Part shown: piece after piece, positions 6,676 through 14,705 of the stretch
Layout: every line of letters starts with the position of its first letter
How positions within the stretch are numbered: the stretch's first letter is position 1
NCBI GenBank assembly: GCA_040754095.1
Contig: JBFMFO010000033.1
Coordinates: 1-21,172 of the forward strand
Length of the DNA stretch: 21,172 nucleotides
From: QYQD01 sp040754095
Lineage (GTDB): Bacteria; Desulfobacterota; QYQD01
Direction of reading: 5' to 3'
Made by a program: the position numbers and the translations under genes
The notes under the pieces: generated by a model
What the model was told of the DNA's origin: nothing
Database searches by the model: none
The model's input: the letters and a program-made list of their open reading frames with translations, nothing else

Positions 6676-8055
6676 ATGATTGCGACAAAACCGCAGGCCA
6701 TTTTTGAAGAAAGAAAGGATCAGATCTATCGCAAGGGCGAAGCGCCTTTTGATTTGGCCTGCAACAAGGAAAGCCTGGCGGGCGCAGTTAGTCAAAGAGC
6801 CTGTGTTTTTTGCGGTTCACGCGTGGTCTTATATCCGATAGCGGATGCCCTGCACCTGGTACACGGCCCCATCGGCTGTGCTGTTTATACCTGGGATATT
6901 CGGGGAGCGCTCTCCTCCGGCCCGGAACTCCATCGTTTGAGCTTTTCCACTGACCTTCAGGAAAAAGACGTCATCTTCGGCGGCGAGAAAAAACTCTACC
7001 AGGCCCTAACAGAGCTTATTAACCGGCATAATCCCAAAGCGGCCTTTGTCTATTCCACCTGTATCGTGGGAATCATCGGCGATGATCTAGAGGCGGTTTG
7101 CAGGCGGGTCAGCCAGGAGAAGGGCGTTCCGGTCATACCCGTACAGTCTGAAGGTTTTAAGGGAAACAAGCGGGCAGGCTACAATGCCGCCTGTAAGGCC
7201 CTGTTCCGTCTGATGGGCACAGGCGACACTAACGGGGTTTCACCTCTCAGCGTAAATATCCTAGGAGATTTCAATCTGGCCGGAGAGATTTGGATCATCA
7301 ACAATTACTTCAAACGCATGGGTGTTCAGGTCGCGGCCAACATTACGGGGGACGGCCGGGTGGACGATATCCGGCGCGCCCATGGTGCCGCCTTGAACGT
7401 GGTCCAGTGTTCCGGGGCAACCCTGGATCTGGCCAGAATGATGAAGGAGACCTACGGTACACCGTTTATCCGGGTATCTTATTTCGGAGTGGAGGACATG
7501 GCTGATTCACTATACGCCGTGGCCGAGTTTTTCAAAGATAAAGACCCGCAAATCATGGCCCGTACCCAGGAACTCGTAAGGGAAGAACTATCGGTGCTCT
7601 ATCCCAAACTCCAGGAATTCCGGGACGCTTTATCCGGAAAAAAGGCTGCCATCTACGTAGGTGGGGCCTTTAAGGCGTTCTCTCTGGTAAAAGCCTTTCG
7701 GCTTCTCGGCATGAAGGTGGTCATGGTCGGGTCTCAAACCGGCACAAAAGAGGATTACGAAGAGCTTCAGGAGATCACGGACAAGGGGACCATTATTGTG
7801 GACGACTCCAATCCCCTGGAGCTTTCCTCATTTCTTAAGGAAAAAGACGTAGATTTATTTGTCGGTGGAGTGAAAGAAAGGCCCATCGCCTACAAACTCG
7901 GCGTAGGCTTCTGTGACCATAATCACGAGCGCAAGGAGGCCCTCGAAGGCTTCGTAGGGATGCTTAATTTTGCCCAGGAAGTCTATAACACCGTGATGAG
8001 CCCGGTCTGGCGCTTCGTGCCGAGGAAGGAAGATGCTCACCTCAGAGAACGCTGA
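6676..8055 (+). CDS. nifE: FeMo-cofactor scaffold protein NifE
   Basis: A 459-residue NifD homologue that with NifN forms the scaffold where the NifB-cofactor is converted to FeMo-cofactor before delivery to NifDK. Residues Cys43 (QRACVFCG), Cys68 (GPIGCAV) and the later YSTCIVGIIGDD match ligands of its P-cluster-like [4Fe-4S] centre. Cys in NVVQCSGAT is at the position that holds the precursor. The catalytic His of NifD is absent: the equivalent segment reads SEGFKGNKRAGYN instead of CEGYKGVTQSAGHH, which separates NifE from NifD. A GAGG lies before the ATG, only 9 bp after nifK, so translation is probably coupled. Confidence 0.96.
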   Translation: MIATKPQAIFEERKDQIYRKGEAPFDLACNKESLAGAVSQRACVFCGSRVVLYPIADALHLVHGPIGCAVYTWDIRGALSSGPELHRLSFSTDLQEKDVIFGGEKKLYQALTELINRHNPKAAFVYSTCIVGIIGDDLEAVCRRVSQEKGVPVIPVQSEGFKGNKRAGYNAACKALFRLMGTGDTNGVSPLSVNILGDFNLAGEIWIINNYFKRMGVQVAANITGDGRVDDIRRAHGAALNVVQCSGATLDLARMMKETYGTPFIRVSYFGVEDMADSLYAVAEFFKDKDPQIMARTQELVREELSVLYPKLQEFRDALSGKKAAIYVGGAFKAFSLVKAFRLLGMKVVMVGSQTGTKEDYEELQEITDKGTIIVDDSNPLELSSFLKEKDVDLFVGGVKERPIAYKLGVGFCDHNHERKEALEGFVGMLNFAQEVYNTVMSPVWRFVPRKEDAHLRER

Positions 8056-8106
8056 TACCGCCGGAGTGTTGAAATATGAATCTGCGGCAAGGGAGGGAAA
8101 TGAAAG

Positions 8107-9477
8107 ATGAAGGCGAATCCCAATTACGTTTCCACAACCAATGCCTGTAAGCTCTGCAAACCTCTGGGGGCCTGCCTGGCCTTCCGGGGGATAGATGGAA
8201 CTGTGCCTTTCCTCCACGGCTCCCAAGGCTGTGCCACTTACATGAGGCGTTACATTATAAGCCATTTCCGGGAGCCAATGGACATCGCCTCTTCATCCCT
8301 GGGAGAAAAGCATGCGGTCTATGGCGGAGGGGCCAACCTCAAACAGGGCCTCAAAAATGTGATGGACAAGTATGGAGCCAAACTTATTGGCATCGCTACG
8401 ACCTGCCTTACCGAAACCATCGGTGACGACGTGCCCATGATTCTCAATGAATTTCGCCAGGAAATGGCCAAACAAAAAGGAAAGAAAAAATATTTGCCAT
8501 CTCTGGTAAGCGTCTCCACTCCAAGCTATTCCGGCACACATATGGAGGGTTTCCATGCGGCAGTCAAGGCAGTCATTGATCAACTGGCCATGAATGCAGG
8601 GTTTATCGAGTCCATCAACCTCCTGCCTGGTTTTCTCTCCCCCGCAGATATTAGATACCTAAAGGAAGTTCTCGAAGACTTTGGCCTGCCGGGGATTATC
8701 CTGCCTGATGTTTCAGAGACTCTGGACGCCCCTGCCCGCCGTGACTATGAAAAGATTCCGGTCGGCGGGACACCGATTTCGGACATACGGGTTATGGGTG
8801 GCGCCAAATCTACCCTTGAATTCGGCCGTACGCTTTTCCATAAGGATACGCCGGGAAAGCTCATTACCAAACGTTTCATGGTACCCCTCCATCAGATGGG
8901 GTCACCTATCGGCCTGAGAGAATCGGATCGTTTCTTTGCCATCCTTGAGGAACTCACCGGCCGTAAATCCCCTAAGAAATACCTCCATGAACGGGGGCGT
9001 CTGATAGATGCCTATGTCGATGGACACAAATACGTCTTTGGGAAAAAGGCCATCGTATATGGCGAAGAGGATTTGGTGGTCGGGATAACGGCCTTCATGG
9101 CCGAGATCGGGATAAGGCCGGTTCTTTGCGCCTCTGGTGGACAGAGCGGCCGGTTCAGGGAGGCTATCGAAGAAGTCACGGCTTCCCTCCTGCCGGACCC
9201 CCCGATTGTCCATGAAGGTATGGATTTTTACGAAATTGCCGAAGAGGCCGAAGGCTGTGCGCCGGATCTGATCATCGGTAACAGCAAGGGATATCCTTTG
9301 GCCAGACAGAGGCAAATCCCGCTCATCCGGGTGGGGTTCCCCATTCATGATCGTTTCGGAGGCCAACGAATCCTACACATCGGGTATCGAGGGGCCCAGA
9401 ATCTCTTGGACCGGATCGTCAATGCTCTCATTGAAAAAAAACAGGAGGCTTCACCTGTAGGATACAGCTATATGTAA
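8107..9477 (+). CDS. nifN: FeMo-cofactor scaffold protein NifN
   Basis: A 456-residue NifK homologue and the second half of the NifEN scaffold. Conserved segments are NACKLCKPLGACLAFRGI at 12-29, HGSQGCATYM with Cys42 (a ligand of the NifEN [4Fe-4S] cluster), TTCLTETIGDDVP, and the C-terminal RVGFPIHDRFGGQ. It lies directly after nifE in the usual order. GGGAGGG about 9 bases before the ATG at 8107 decides that start over an out-of-frame ATG at 8101. It is a separate protein: unlike in some clostridia, it is not fused to nifB. Confidence 0.96.
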   Translation: MKANPNYVSTTNACKLCKPLGACLAFRGIDGTVPFLHGSQGCATYMRRYIISHFREPMDIASSSLGEKHAVYGGGANLKQGLKNVMDKYGAKLIGIATTCLTETIGDDVPMILNEFRQEMAKQKGKKKYLPSLVSVSTPSYSGTHMEGFHAAVKAVIDQLAMNAGFIESINLLPGFLSPADIRYLKEVLEDFGLPGIILPDVSETLDAPARRDYEKIPVGGTPISDIRVMGGAKSTLEFGRTLFHKDTPGKLITKRFMVPLHQMGSPIGLRESDRFFAILEELTGRKSPKKYLHERGRLIDAYVDGHKYVFGKKAIVYGEEDLVVGITAFMAEIGIRPVLCASGGQSGRFREAIEEVTASLLPDPPIVHEGMDFYEIAEEAEGCAPDLIIGNSKGYPLARQRQIPLIRVGFPIHDRFGGQRILHIGYRGAQNLLDRIVNALIEKKQEASPVGYSYM

Positions 9478-9525
9478 ATGCGGTTGAGACGGAAGACAAG
9501 TAAAAGCCACACGAAAGGAGAGATT

Positions 9526-10800
9526 ATGCATACCAGTCCGGATTTTGGGCACCATCCTTGCTTTAACGCTGAGATAAAGGGTCTCTTCGGACGAGTACAC
9601 CTGCCGGTAGCTCCCAGGTGCAACATCCTCTGCAACTATTGCAACCGGAAATATGACTGCGTCAATGAAAGCCGGCCCGGGGTTACCAGTACTGTTCTTT
9701 CGCCTTCGCAGGCCGTCCGGTATCTGGAAATAGTAGTTGACAGAGAGCCGCGAATTACTGTAGCCGGCATCGCCGGGCCGGGAGACCCTTTCGCCAATGC
9801 CCAGGAAACACTGCAAACTATGCGAAAGATCAGGGCATGTTTCCCAAACCTGCTGCTCTGTCTGGCCACGAACGGCCTGAATATTCTCCCTTACGTCCGG
9901 GACTTGGCTGAAATTGGCGTATCCCATGTAACGTTGACGGTTAACGCCGTTAAGCCAGAAATCGGGGCGCGCATTTACCGGTGGGTTCGTGAAGGCAAGA
10001 CGGTTTACCGGGGAGAGCGCGCGGCCTCACTCTTACTGGGCCGCCAGCTTGAGGCTATCAAGACGCTTAAAGAACTGGGGATCGTGATTAAGGTAAACAC
10101 CGTTGTTATACCGGGCGTAAACGATAGCCATATCCTGGAAGTGGCCCGAAAAATGGGTGAACTCGGGGTGGACCTCCTTAACTGTATGGCCCTGTATCCC
10201 AATCAGGATACGCCGTTTCAGGATATCCCGGAGCCAACAAAGGAGCAGATTGCTGCTATACGTCAGGAGGCGGGGAAGTTTGTTCCCCAGATGCATCATT
10301 GTACCCGCTGCCGGGCCGATGCCGTGGGACTTTTGCATGAGGATCGAACAGAGGAATTTCGCGGATGTCTCCGGGCCTGTAGCACCCGGTCCTTTGACCA
10401 GGAAAGCGACCATACCTATGTGGCAGTAGCCTCCCAGGAAGGGATGCTGGTAAACCAGCATTTAGGTGAGGCCAGGAGATTTCTGATCTTTGGTAAGCAA
10501 AAGGATGGATTTACCCTGGTTGAAACCAGACCTGCCCCGCTGCCTGGAGGGGGCCGGCAAAGGTGGCTTGACCTGGCAGAAATCCTCAAGGATTGCCGGG
10601 CCGTCTTAGTAAGCGATCTTGGTGATACACCGAGAGCTATCCTTGAACAGGCCGGTATTCGCCCGGTAGTGATGCATGGTTTCATTGCACAGGGTCTGCA
10701 AATAACCTTTAAAAATGGTGACGCCTGTATTTTAAAGCGACGTCGCCAGAGTGTGGCCAGCGCTGCGGGGTGTGCCGGAACCGGGTTAGGATGTGGCTAA
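9526..10800 (+). CDS. nifB: NifB, radical-SAM NifB-cofactor synthase with C-terminal NifX domain
   Basis: A 424-residue enzyme that fuses two [4Fe-4S] clusters and inserts the central carbide to make NifB-co, the precursor of FeMo-cofactor. The radical-SAM motif CX3CX2C is Cys32, Cys36 and Cys39 (RCNILCNYCNRKYDC). HPCFN near the N-terminus and CTRCRADAVG near residue 265 supply further conserved cluster ligands, and GPGDPFAN is the SAM-binding glycine motif. From about residue 302 (HTYVAVAS) to the end is a NifX/NafY-type domain thought to bind the cofactor. An ATG at 9478 abuts the nifN stop, but the 16 extra residues are unlike the family; AAAGGAGAG before ATG 9526 decides the start. Confidence 0.95.
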   Translation: MHTSPDFGHHPCFNAEIKGLFGRVHLPVAPRCNILCNYCNRKYDCVNESRPGVTSTVLSPSQAVRYLEIVVDREPRITVAGIAGPGDPFANAQETLQTMRKIRACFPNLLLCLATNGLNILPYVRDLAEIGVSHVTLTVNAVKPEIGARIYRWVREGKTVYRGERAASLLLGRQLEAIKTLKELGIVIKVNTVVIPGVNDSHILEVARKMGELGVDLLNCMALYPNQDTPFQDIPEPTKEQIAAIRQEAGKFVPQMHHCTRCRADAVGLLHEDRTEEFRGCLRACSTRSFDQESDHTYVAVASQEGMLVNQHLGEARRFLIFGKQKDGFTLVETRPAPLPGGGRQRWLDLAEILKDCRAVLVSDLGDTPRAILEQAGIRPVVMHGFIAQGLQITFKNGDACILKRRRQSVASAAGCAGTGLGCG

Positions 10801-10843
10801 CTCGCAAAAATACGACTAATGCTTTAATAGGAGGAATGGGAAA

Positions 10844-11194
10844 ATGCCTACGACCAGACTTGCTGTGGTTTCAACCGATGGCGTGAGTGTAAACGACCAC
10901 TTTGGCCGGGCCAAACGTTTTTTGATCTACGACGTTGATGACAAGATGATATTTGTAGAGGAACGCCCAACTGAGAAATATTCGGTGGGAGACCCTAGTC
11001 ACCCTTTTGACCCAGAAAGATTTGCGCAGGTATCAGGTCTGCTCAAAGATTGCGCCAAGGTCTATGTCACCAAGATAGGTGAAGTGCCTTCTGCCAAATT
11101 AAAAGAAATGGGCGTCGAACCGGTAATCTATGAGGGATCCATTGCCGCTATTCCAAGGCCCGAGGCAAAGGATAAAAAACATGGGGAGGGATAG
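10844..11194 (+). CDS. NifX/NafY-type nitrogenase cofactor carrier
   Basis: A 116-residue stand-alone protein of the dinitrogenase iron-molybdenum cofactor biosynthesis family. Its start TTRLAVVSTDGVSVNDHFGR and later VYVTKIGEVPSAKLKEMGVEP resemble the C-terminal domain of the NifB encoded just upstream. Such proteins bind NifB-co or FeMo-co and ferry them between NifB, NifEN and NifDK, so a carrier role is likely. It could equally be called NifX or a NafY-like protein; sequence alone does not decide. A good GGAGG site precedes the start. It sits 43 bp after nifB, with no terminator between, and its 3' end carries the ribosome site of the modB remnant. Confidence 0.85.
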   Translation: MPTTRLAVVSTDGVSVNDHFGRAKRFLIYDVDDKMIFVEERPTEKYSVGDPSHPFDPERFAQVSGLLKDCAKVYVTKIGEVPSAKLKEMGVEPVIYEGSIAAIPRPEAKDKKHGEG

Positions 11195-11197
11195 GCC

Positions 11198-11278
11198 GTG
11201 TCGGACTTTTTCCCTATCTTCCTTTCCTTCCGGATAGCCATGGTGGCCACCAAACTAGGCAGGAGCAGATATGAGTAG
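11198..11278 (+). pseudogene. modB: apparent N-terminal remnant of the molybdate permease gene modB
   Basis: From GTG 11198, 26 codons run to a TAG at 11276-11278. The first 18 read like the start of a ModB permease: SDFFPIFLSFRIAMVAT has the F-P-x-x-LS-x-x-(I/V)A-x-x-AT pattern of the first membrane helix. The frame then breaks into KLGRSRYE and stops, overlapping the modA start. A strong GGGAGGG site lies just upstream, and the GTG is only three bases after the preceding stop, as for a once-functional operon gene. I infer loss of most of modB by deletion. No other permease-like frame is seen nearby. Similarity is judged by eye over few residues. Confidence 0.5.
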
Positions 11279-12032
11279 GATAGTATTCATGGTTTTTTAT
11301 TTGTGGTTGATAGCCGGCACCTCTTTCGCCGGCGAGATTACAGTCTCCGCGGCTGCCAGTTTGAAAGACGCCTTCCTCGAATTGCAGGAAGTTTTTGAAC
11401 GGGAAAATACGGGAATAAGAATCTACTACAACTTCGCATCTTCGGGTCTCTTGAGTAAGCAGATCGAAATGAAGGCCCCGGTCGATGTCTTTGCCAGCGC
11501 CGACGTAAAACATATGGAGACGTTGGTTGATAAACGGCTGGTCAATCGGAACTCAGTTAATGTTTTTGCCAATAACACTATGGTCTTGATCGTGCCCGGT
11601 AATGGTGTAAGGAAAATTACGGGGTGGGATGATCTTATTAAAGCCCAAAAAATATCCATAGGTAACCCCGGTCACGCCCCTGTTGGTATCTATGCAAAGG
11701 AGGTACTGTGCAAGCTCGGGCTCTGGAATAAAATTGAATCAAAACTGGTTTATGGAAATCAGGTCAGGCAGGTCCTGGAATATGTGGCCCAAGGCATGGT
11801 AGATGCCGGGATAGTCTATAAGACTGATGTCCCAATCGCTAAGAAAAGGATAAAGGCAATAGCCCAAGCCTCATCACAGGTTTCGCCATTGATTGCTTAT
11901 ACAGTGGGGCTGGTGAGTTTTTCAAAAAACAAAAATGAGGCTGAGAGATTTAAGGGCTTTCTTTTGGGAAAAGAAGGGAAGGCTATTTTGAAAAAATACG
12001 GTTTTGAACATGCTAAAAATACAACTCAGTAA
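11271..12032 (+). CDS. modA: molybdate-binding periplasmic protein ModA
   Basis: A 253-residue solute-binding protein. A signal peptide covers about residues 1-20 (hydrophobic FMVFYLWLIAGT, cleavage likely after SFA), followed by the ModA hallmark EITVSAAASLKDAF. The ligand-site segments NFASSGLLSKQIE, GNPGHAPVGIYAKE and GMVDAGIVYKTD are present, so it should bind molybdate or tungstate in the periplasm. Molybdenum is the metal of the nitrogenase encoded upstream, which explains the linkage. An AGGAGCAG site precedes ATG 11271. Its 3' end overlaps modC by 23 bases. The gene that should encode the membrane channel is missing here apart from the short remnant upstream. Confidence 0.92.
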   Translation: MSRIVFMVFYLWLIAGTSFAGEITVSAAASLKDAFLELQEVFERENTGIRIYYNFASSGLLSKQIEMKAPVDVFASADVKHMETLVDKRLVNRNSVNVFANNTMVLIVPGNGVRKITGWDDLIKAQKISIGNPGHAPVGIYAKEVLCKLGLWNKIESKLVYGNQVRQVLEYVAQGMVDAGIVYKTDVPIAKKRIKAIAQASSQVSPLIAYTVGLVSFSKNKNEAERFKGFLLGKEGKAILKKYGFEHAKNTTQ

Positions 12033-12756
12033 GACGTTTAAAAGCAAGACCAGGGCGTTTCAGCTAAACGTAGACCTGAAGACTAATGCCCCTATCACGG
12101 TCCTCTTCGGCCCTTCCGGCATCGGAAAGACCTCTATTTTGAAAGCTATTGCCGGAGTGATCACTCCCGACAGAGGGGAGATCATTCTAAAGGAGAAGAT
12201 TCTTTTTTCCTCAATGGAAAAAATCAATCTCCCCATAAGGGAACGTAAAGTGGGGTTCGTGCCGCAGGACTATGGTCTCTTTCCACACCTGACACTCTAT
12301 GAAAACATAGCCTTTGGCCTTAAAGCCTGGAATGGTAAGGCGGCTAATTATCAACAGGGAGAACTGATACACGATATGCTGCAAGCCTTTGAACTGGCCG
12401 GATTAGAGCATCTTTATCCCCATCAACTCTCCGGCGGTCAAAAACAAAGAGTAGCTGTAGCCAGAGCCTTAATTATAAAGCCCGATATTCTGTTAATGGA
12501 TGAGCCCTTTTCGGCCGTGGATGCCCCTTTACGCAAGCGGCTGAGAAAAGAGATAAAGACTATCCGGGAAGATTTCGATGTTCCTGTGCTTATGGTTACC
12601 CATGATGAAGAAGAGGCTAGGGAGATCGCCCAAAAGATCATTCATCTTCCCGATTCCTTACCGGAAGAAGAAGTATCCGAGGAAAGGGCCGACCGGCTGC
12701 TATTCCATAAATTACAATTTTGTAAATATTTTCCTTTTTATCATACCACTAGGTAG
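12010..12756 (+). CDS. modC: molybdate ABC transporter ATP-binding protein ModC, short form
   Basis: An ABC ATPase of 248 residues from ATG 12010 (TTG 12004 is an alternative). Motifs are intact: Walker A GPSGIGKTS, Q-loop VPQDYGLFPHL, signature LSGGQKQRVAVARAL, Walker B ILLMDEPFSAVD and H-loop VTHDEEEA. Together with modA this indicates molybdate import. E. coli ModC is about 350 residues and has a C-terminal molybdate-binding domain; this protein ends soon after the ATPase core with a non-conserved tail (LQFCKYFPFYHTTR), so that domain is absent. There is no clear ribosome site; translation probably depends on coupling with modA, whose end it overlaps. It cannot transport without a permease supplied from elsewhere. 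Confidence 0.88.
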   Translation: MLKIQLSKTFKSKTRAFQLNVDLKTNAPITVLFGPSGIGKTSILKAIAGVITPDRGEIILKEKILFSSMEKINLPIRERKVGFVPQDYGLFPHLTLYENIAFGLKAWNGKAANYQQGELIHDMLQAFELAGLEHLYPHQLSGGQKQRVAVARALIIKPDILLMDEPFSAVDAPLRKRLRKEIKTIREDFDVPVLMVTHDEEEAREIAQKIIHLPDSLPEEEVSEERADRLLFHKLQFCKYFPFYHTTR

Positions 12757-12761
12757 TCTTA

Positions 12762-12849
12762 TCCCAGTCTGTTTTTCGCTGAGAAAAATCCAACCCCATC
12801 TTATTCCCCAAATAAAACAAATGGTTAAGTCCGATAACGTGTGACGTTA
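12762..12849 (+). promoter_or_regulatory. candidate regulatory sites upstream of the PII gene
   Basis: TCCCAGTCTGTTTT at 12762-12775 matches 13 of 14 bases of a motif at 1827-1840 before nifH. Closer to the promoter, TAACGT (12835-12840) and ACGTTA (12844-12849) form a perfect inverted repeat around GTG, ending six bases before the -24 box. The first could be an enhancer site and the second an operator or a promoter-proximal regulator site. Both are inferred. Confidence 0.4.
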
Positions 12850-12855
12850 CCAGCC

Positions 12856-12871
12856 TGGCACGCTTCTTGGT
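12856..12871 (+). promoter_or_regulatory. sigma-54-like promoter of the PII-amtB operon
   Basis: TGGCAC-N5-TTGGT at 12856-12871 has a perfect -24 box and correct spacing. The -12 box has G where the consensus has C. Transcription would start near 12882, about 60 bases before the PII start. Nitrogen-regulated glnK-amtB operons are commonly sigma-54 dependent. Confidence 0.6.
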
Positions 12872-12942
12872 ATGACATGAAGTCTAAAGGGAATGGAAAG
12901 GAGGTCATAGAATTTGTTTCTCATACCAGAGGAGGAAGAATT

Positions 12943-13281
12943 ATGAAGAAGATCGAGGCAATTATTAAACCATTTAAGCTGGACGAGGTGAAGGAGGCCC
13001 TGGCTGCGGTGGGCATTCAGGGGATGACGGTAACAGAGGTTAAGGGATTTGGCCGTCAGAAAGGTCATTCGGAACTCTATCGGGGGGCTGAATACACGGT
13101 GGACTTTAACCCCAAGGTGAAGATGGAGATCATAGTAGATGATGAATTGGCGCCTAAAGTCGTAGAAACGATCCTTGGTAGCGCCAAGACCGGGAAAATC
13201 GGCGATGGCAAGATATTCGTTTATTCGATAGATGAGGTGATAAGGATCAGAACAGGAGAAAAGGGCAAGGACGCCATATAA
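12943..13281 (+). CDS. glnB: PII signal-transduction protein (GlnB/GlnK)
   Basis: A 112-residue canonical PII protein. It opens MKKIEAIIKPFKLDEVKEAL, carries the T-loop GHSELYRGAEYTVDF with Tyr46 and Tyr51 (the uridylylation site), and ends with GKIGDGKIFVYSIDEVIRIR, the B-loop and C-loop region. PII trimers bind ATP/ADP and 2-oxoglutarate and report nitrogen status. Because amtB follows, this copy most likely acts as GlnK and plugs the ammonium channel when nitrogen is plentiful. The ATG at 12943 is chosen because GGAGGAAG precedes it and it gives the invariant N-terminus; the frame is open further upstream without homology. It is distinct from NifI1 and NifI2, so the window has three PII paralogues. 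Confidence 0.96.
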   Translation: MKKIEAIIKPFKLDEVKEALAAVGIQGMTVTEVKGFGRQKGHSELYRGAEYTVDFNPKVKMEIIVDDELAPKVVETILGSAKTGKIGDGKIFVYSIDEVIRIRTGEKGKDAI

Positions 13282-13348
13282 AAAGTTAGATGAGTAAATG
13301 GCTAAATGATCAGATGAAGGTAAGCGTACATAGAGGAGGAATAAGAAG

Positions 13349-14671
13349 ATGAAAAAGTTCATTATAATAGCGGCCCTACTGGCAATACCTTTAATAGCCT
13401 GGGGCGGGGAAGAGGCCCCTACAGTCGCCAGCAATGCTGCCGCCATCAAGGATGTCCAGACAAATGCGAATTATGTGTGGACCCTGGTAGCCGCCGCCCT
13501 GGTGTTCTTTATGCAGGCCGGGTTCGCCATGGTGGAAACGGGGTTTACCAGGGCGAAAAACGCCGTCAATATCATGATGAAAAACCTCATGGACTTTGTC
13601 ATGGGAAGTATTGCCTACTGGATAGTGGGGTTTGCCCTCATGTTCGGCGCAACTACAACCGGGTGGTTTGGCACGACTGGATTTTTCTTGAGCGACTGGG
13701 GGCCGGGCAAGGACCCGTGGGTGCTGGCATTCTGGATGTTCCAGGTCGTTTTTGCGGCCACTGCGGCCACGATCGTTTCAGGAGCCATGGCTGAACGGAC
13801 CAAGTTCTCGGCGTACCTGGTTTACAGTGTCATCGTCAGCGCCTTTATCTACCCCATATTCGGGAGTTGGGCCTGGGGCGGCCTTTTCCACGGAGGAGGC
13901 TGGTTGGAAAAACTGGGGTTCATTGACTTCGCCGGTTCAACGGTAGTGCATTCCCAGGGTGGATGGCTTTCGCTCGCCGGGGCTATGGTGCTTGGCCCGC
14001 GCATCGGGAAATATACACCCGAGGGCAAAGTCAGCGCTATTCCCGGCCACAACATTCCCCTGGCGGCCCTCGGCGTCTTTATCCTGTGGTTGGGGTGGTT
14101 CGGGTTCAACCCGGGTTCGACAACAGCGGCGAATACAGATATTGCCCTTATCTTCGTGAACACTAACCTTGCGGCGGCGGCCGGCGGTCTCCTGGCTATG
14201 ATAACCGCCTGGATGAAATTCGGCAAACCTGACGTAGGCATGAGTCTAAACGGGGTGCTGGCCGGCTTGGTGGCCATTACCAGTTCCTGCGCCACGGTTA
14301 CTCCTTTGAGTGCGGTCATTATCGGGGCAGTCGGCGGCGTTCTGGTGGTATTTGCCGTCCTTTTCTTCGACCGCATAAAGATAGACGATCCGGTCGGCGC
14401 CATATCCGTACACGGCGTCAACGGGGCTTGGGGGACGCTCGCCGCAGGGATCTTCAACATCGGCGGAACGTCGGCAAAGTTAATCGGCGTGCAGCTTCTG
14501 GGCATCGGCGCGGCCTTCATATGGGCCTTCGGTACGGGCCTCATCCTGTTCAAGGTGATCGAGAAGACCATCGGACTCCGGGTGACCCCTGATGAGGAGA
14601 TGGAGGGCCTTGATTTCGGTGAGCACGGCGCAACGGCCTATCCGAACTTCCAGATTTTAATTAAGAGATAA
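13349..14671 (+). CDS. amtB: ammonium transporter AmtB
   Basis: A 440-residue inner-membrane ammonium channel. Residues 1-19 form a probable cleaved signal peptide, leaving about eleven membrane helices. Conserved residues are visible: Asp193 (GFIDFAGSTVVH), the twin pore histidines His201 (TVVHSQGG) and His355 (SVHGVNG), and the early QAGFAMVETGFTRAKN motif. A short tail of about 35 residues after the last helix is cytoplasmic. AmtB imports ammonium and is blocked by the PII protein encoded 67 bp upstream. GAGGAGGAA precedes the start. The TorF-type gene follows within about 35 bp, so three genes appear cotranscribed. Confidence 0.96.
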   Translation: MKKFIIIAALLAIPLIAWGGEEAPTVASNAAAIKDVQTNANYVWTLVAAALVFFMQAGFAMVETGFTRAKNAVNIMMKNLMDFVMGSIAYWIVGFALMFGATTTGWFGTTGFFLSDWGPGKDPWVLAFWMFQVVFAATAATIVSGAMAERTKFSAYLVYSVIVSAFIYPIFGSWAWGGLFHGGGWLEKLGFIDFAGSTVVHSQGGWLSLAGAMVLGPRIGKYTPEGKVSAIPGHNIPLAALGVFILWLGWFGFNPGSTTAANTDIALIFVNTNLAAAAGGLLAMITAWMKFGKPDVGMSLNGVLAGLVAITSSCATVTPLSAVIIGAVGGVLVVFAVLFFDRIKIDDPVGAISVHGVNGAWGTLAAGIFNIGGTSAKLIGVQLLGIGAAFIWAFGTGLILFKVIEKTIGLRVTPDEEMEGLDFGEHGATAYPNFQILIKR

Positions 14672-14705
14672 TTTGGTATCCAATAAAAATTTAAGGAGGA
14701 AGATG

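Noticed and set aside
5656..6795. Long minus-strand frame of 379 codons opposite nifK
   Set aside because: Antisense shadow of the GC-rich nifK coding sequence; the sense gene is unambiguous.
9478..9525. N-terminal extension of nifB from an ATG abutting the nifN stop
   Set aside because: The 16 residues are not family-like, and the better ribosome site serves ATG 9526.
12578..12844. Frame in +2 over the end of modC that might be a frameshifted ModC C-terminus
   Set aside because: The modC frame itself keeps all ATPase motifs to the H-loop, and the other frame shows no molybdate-binding-domain pattern.
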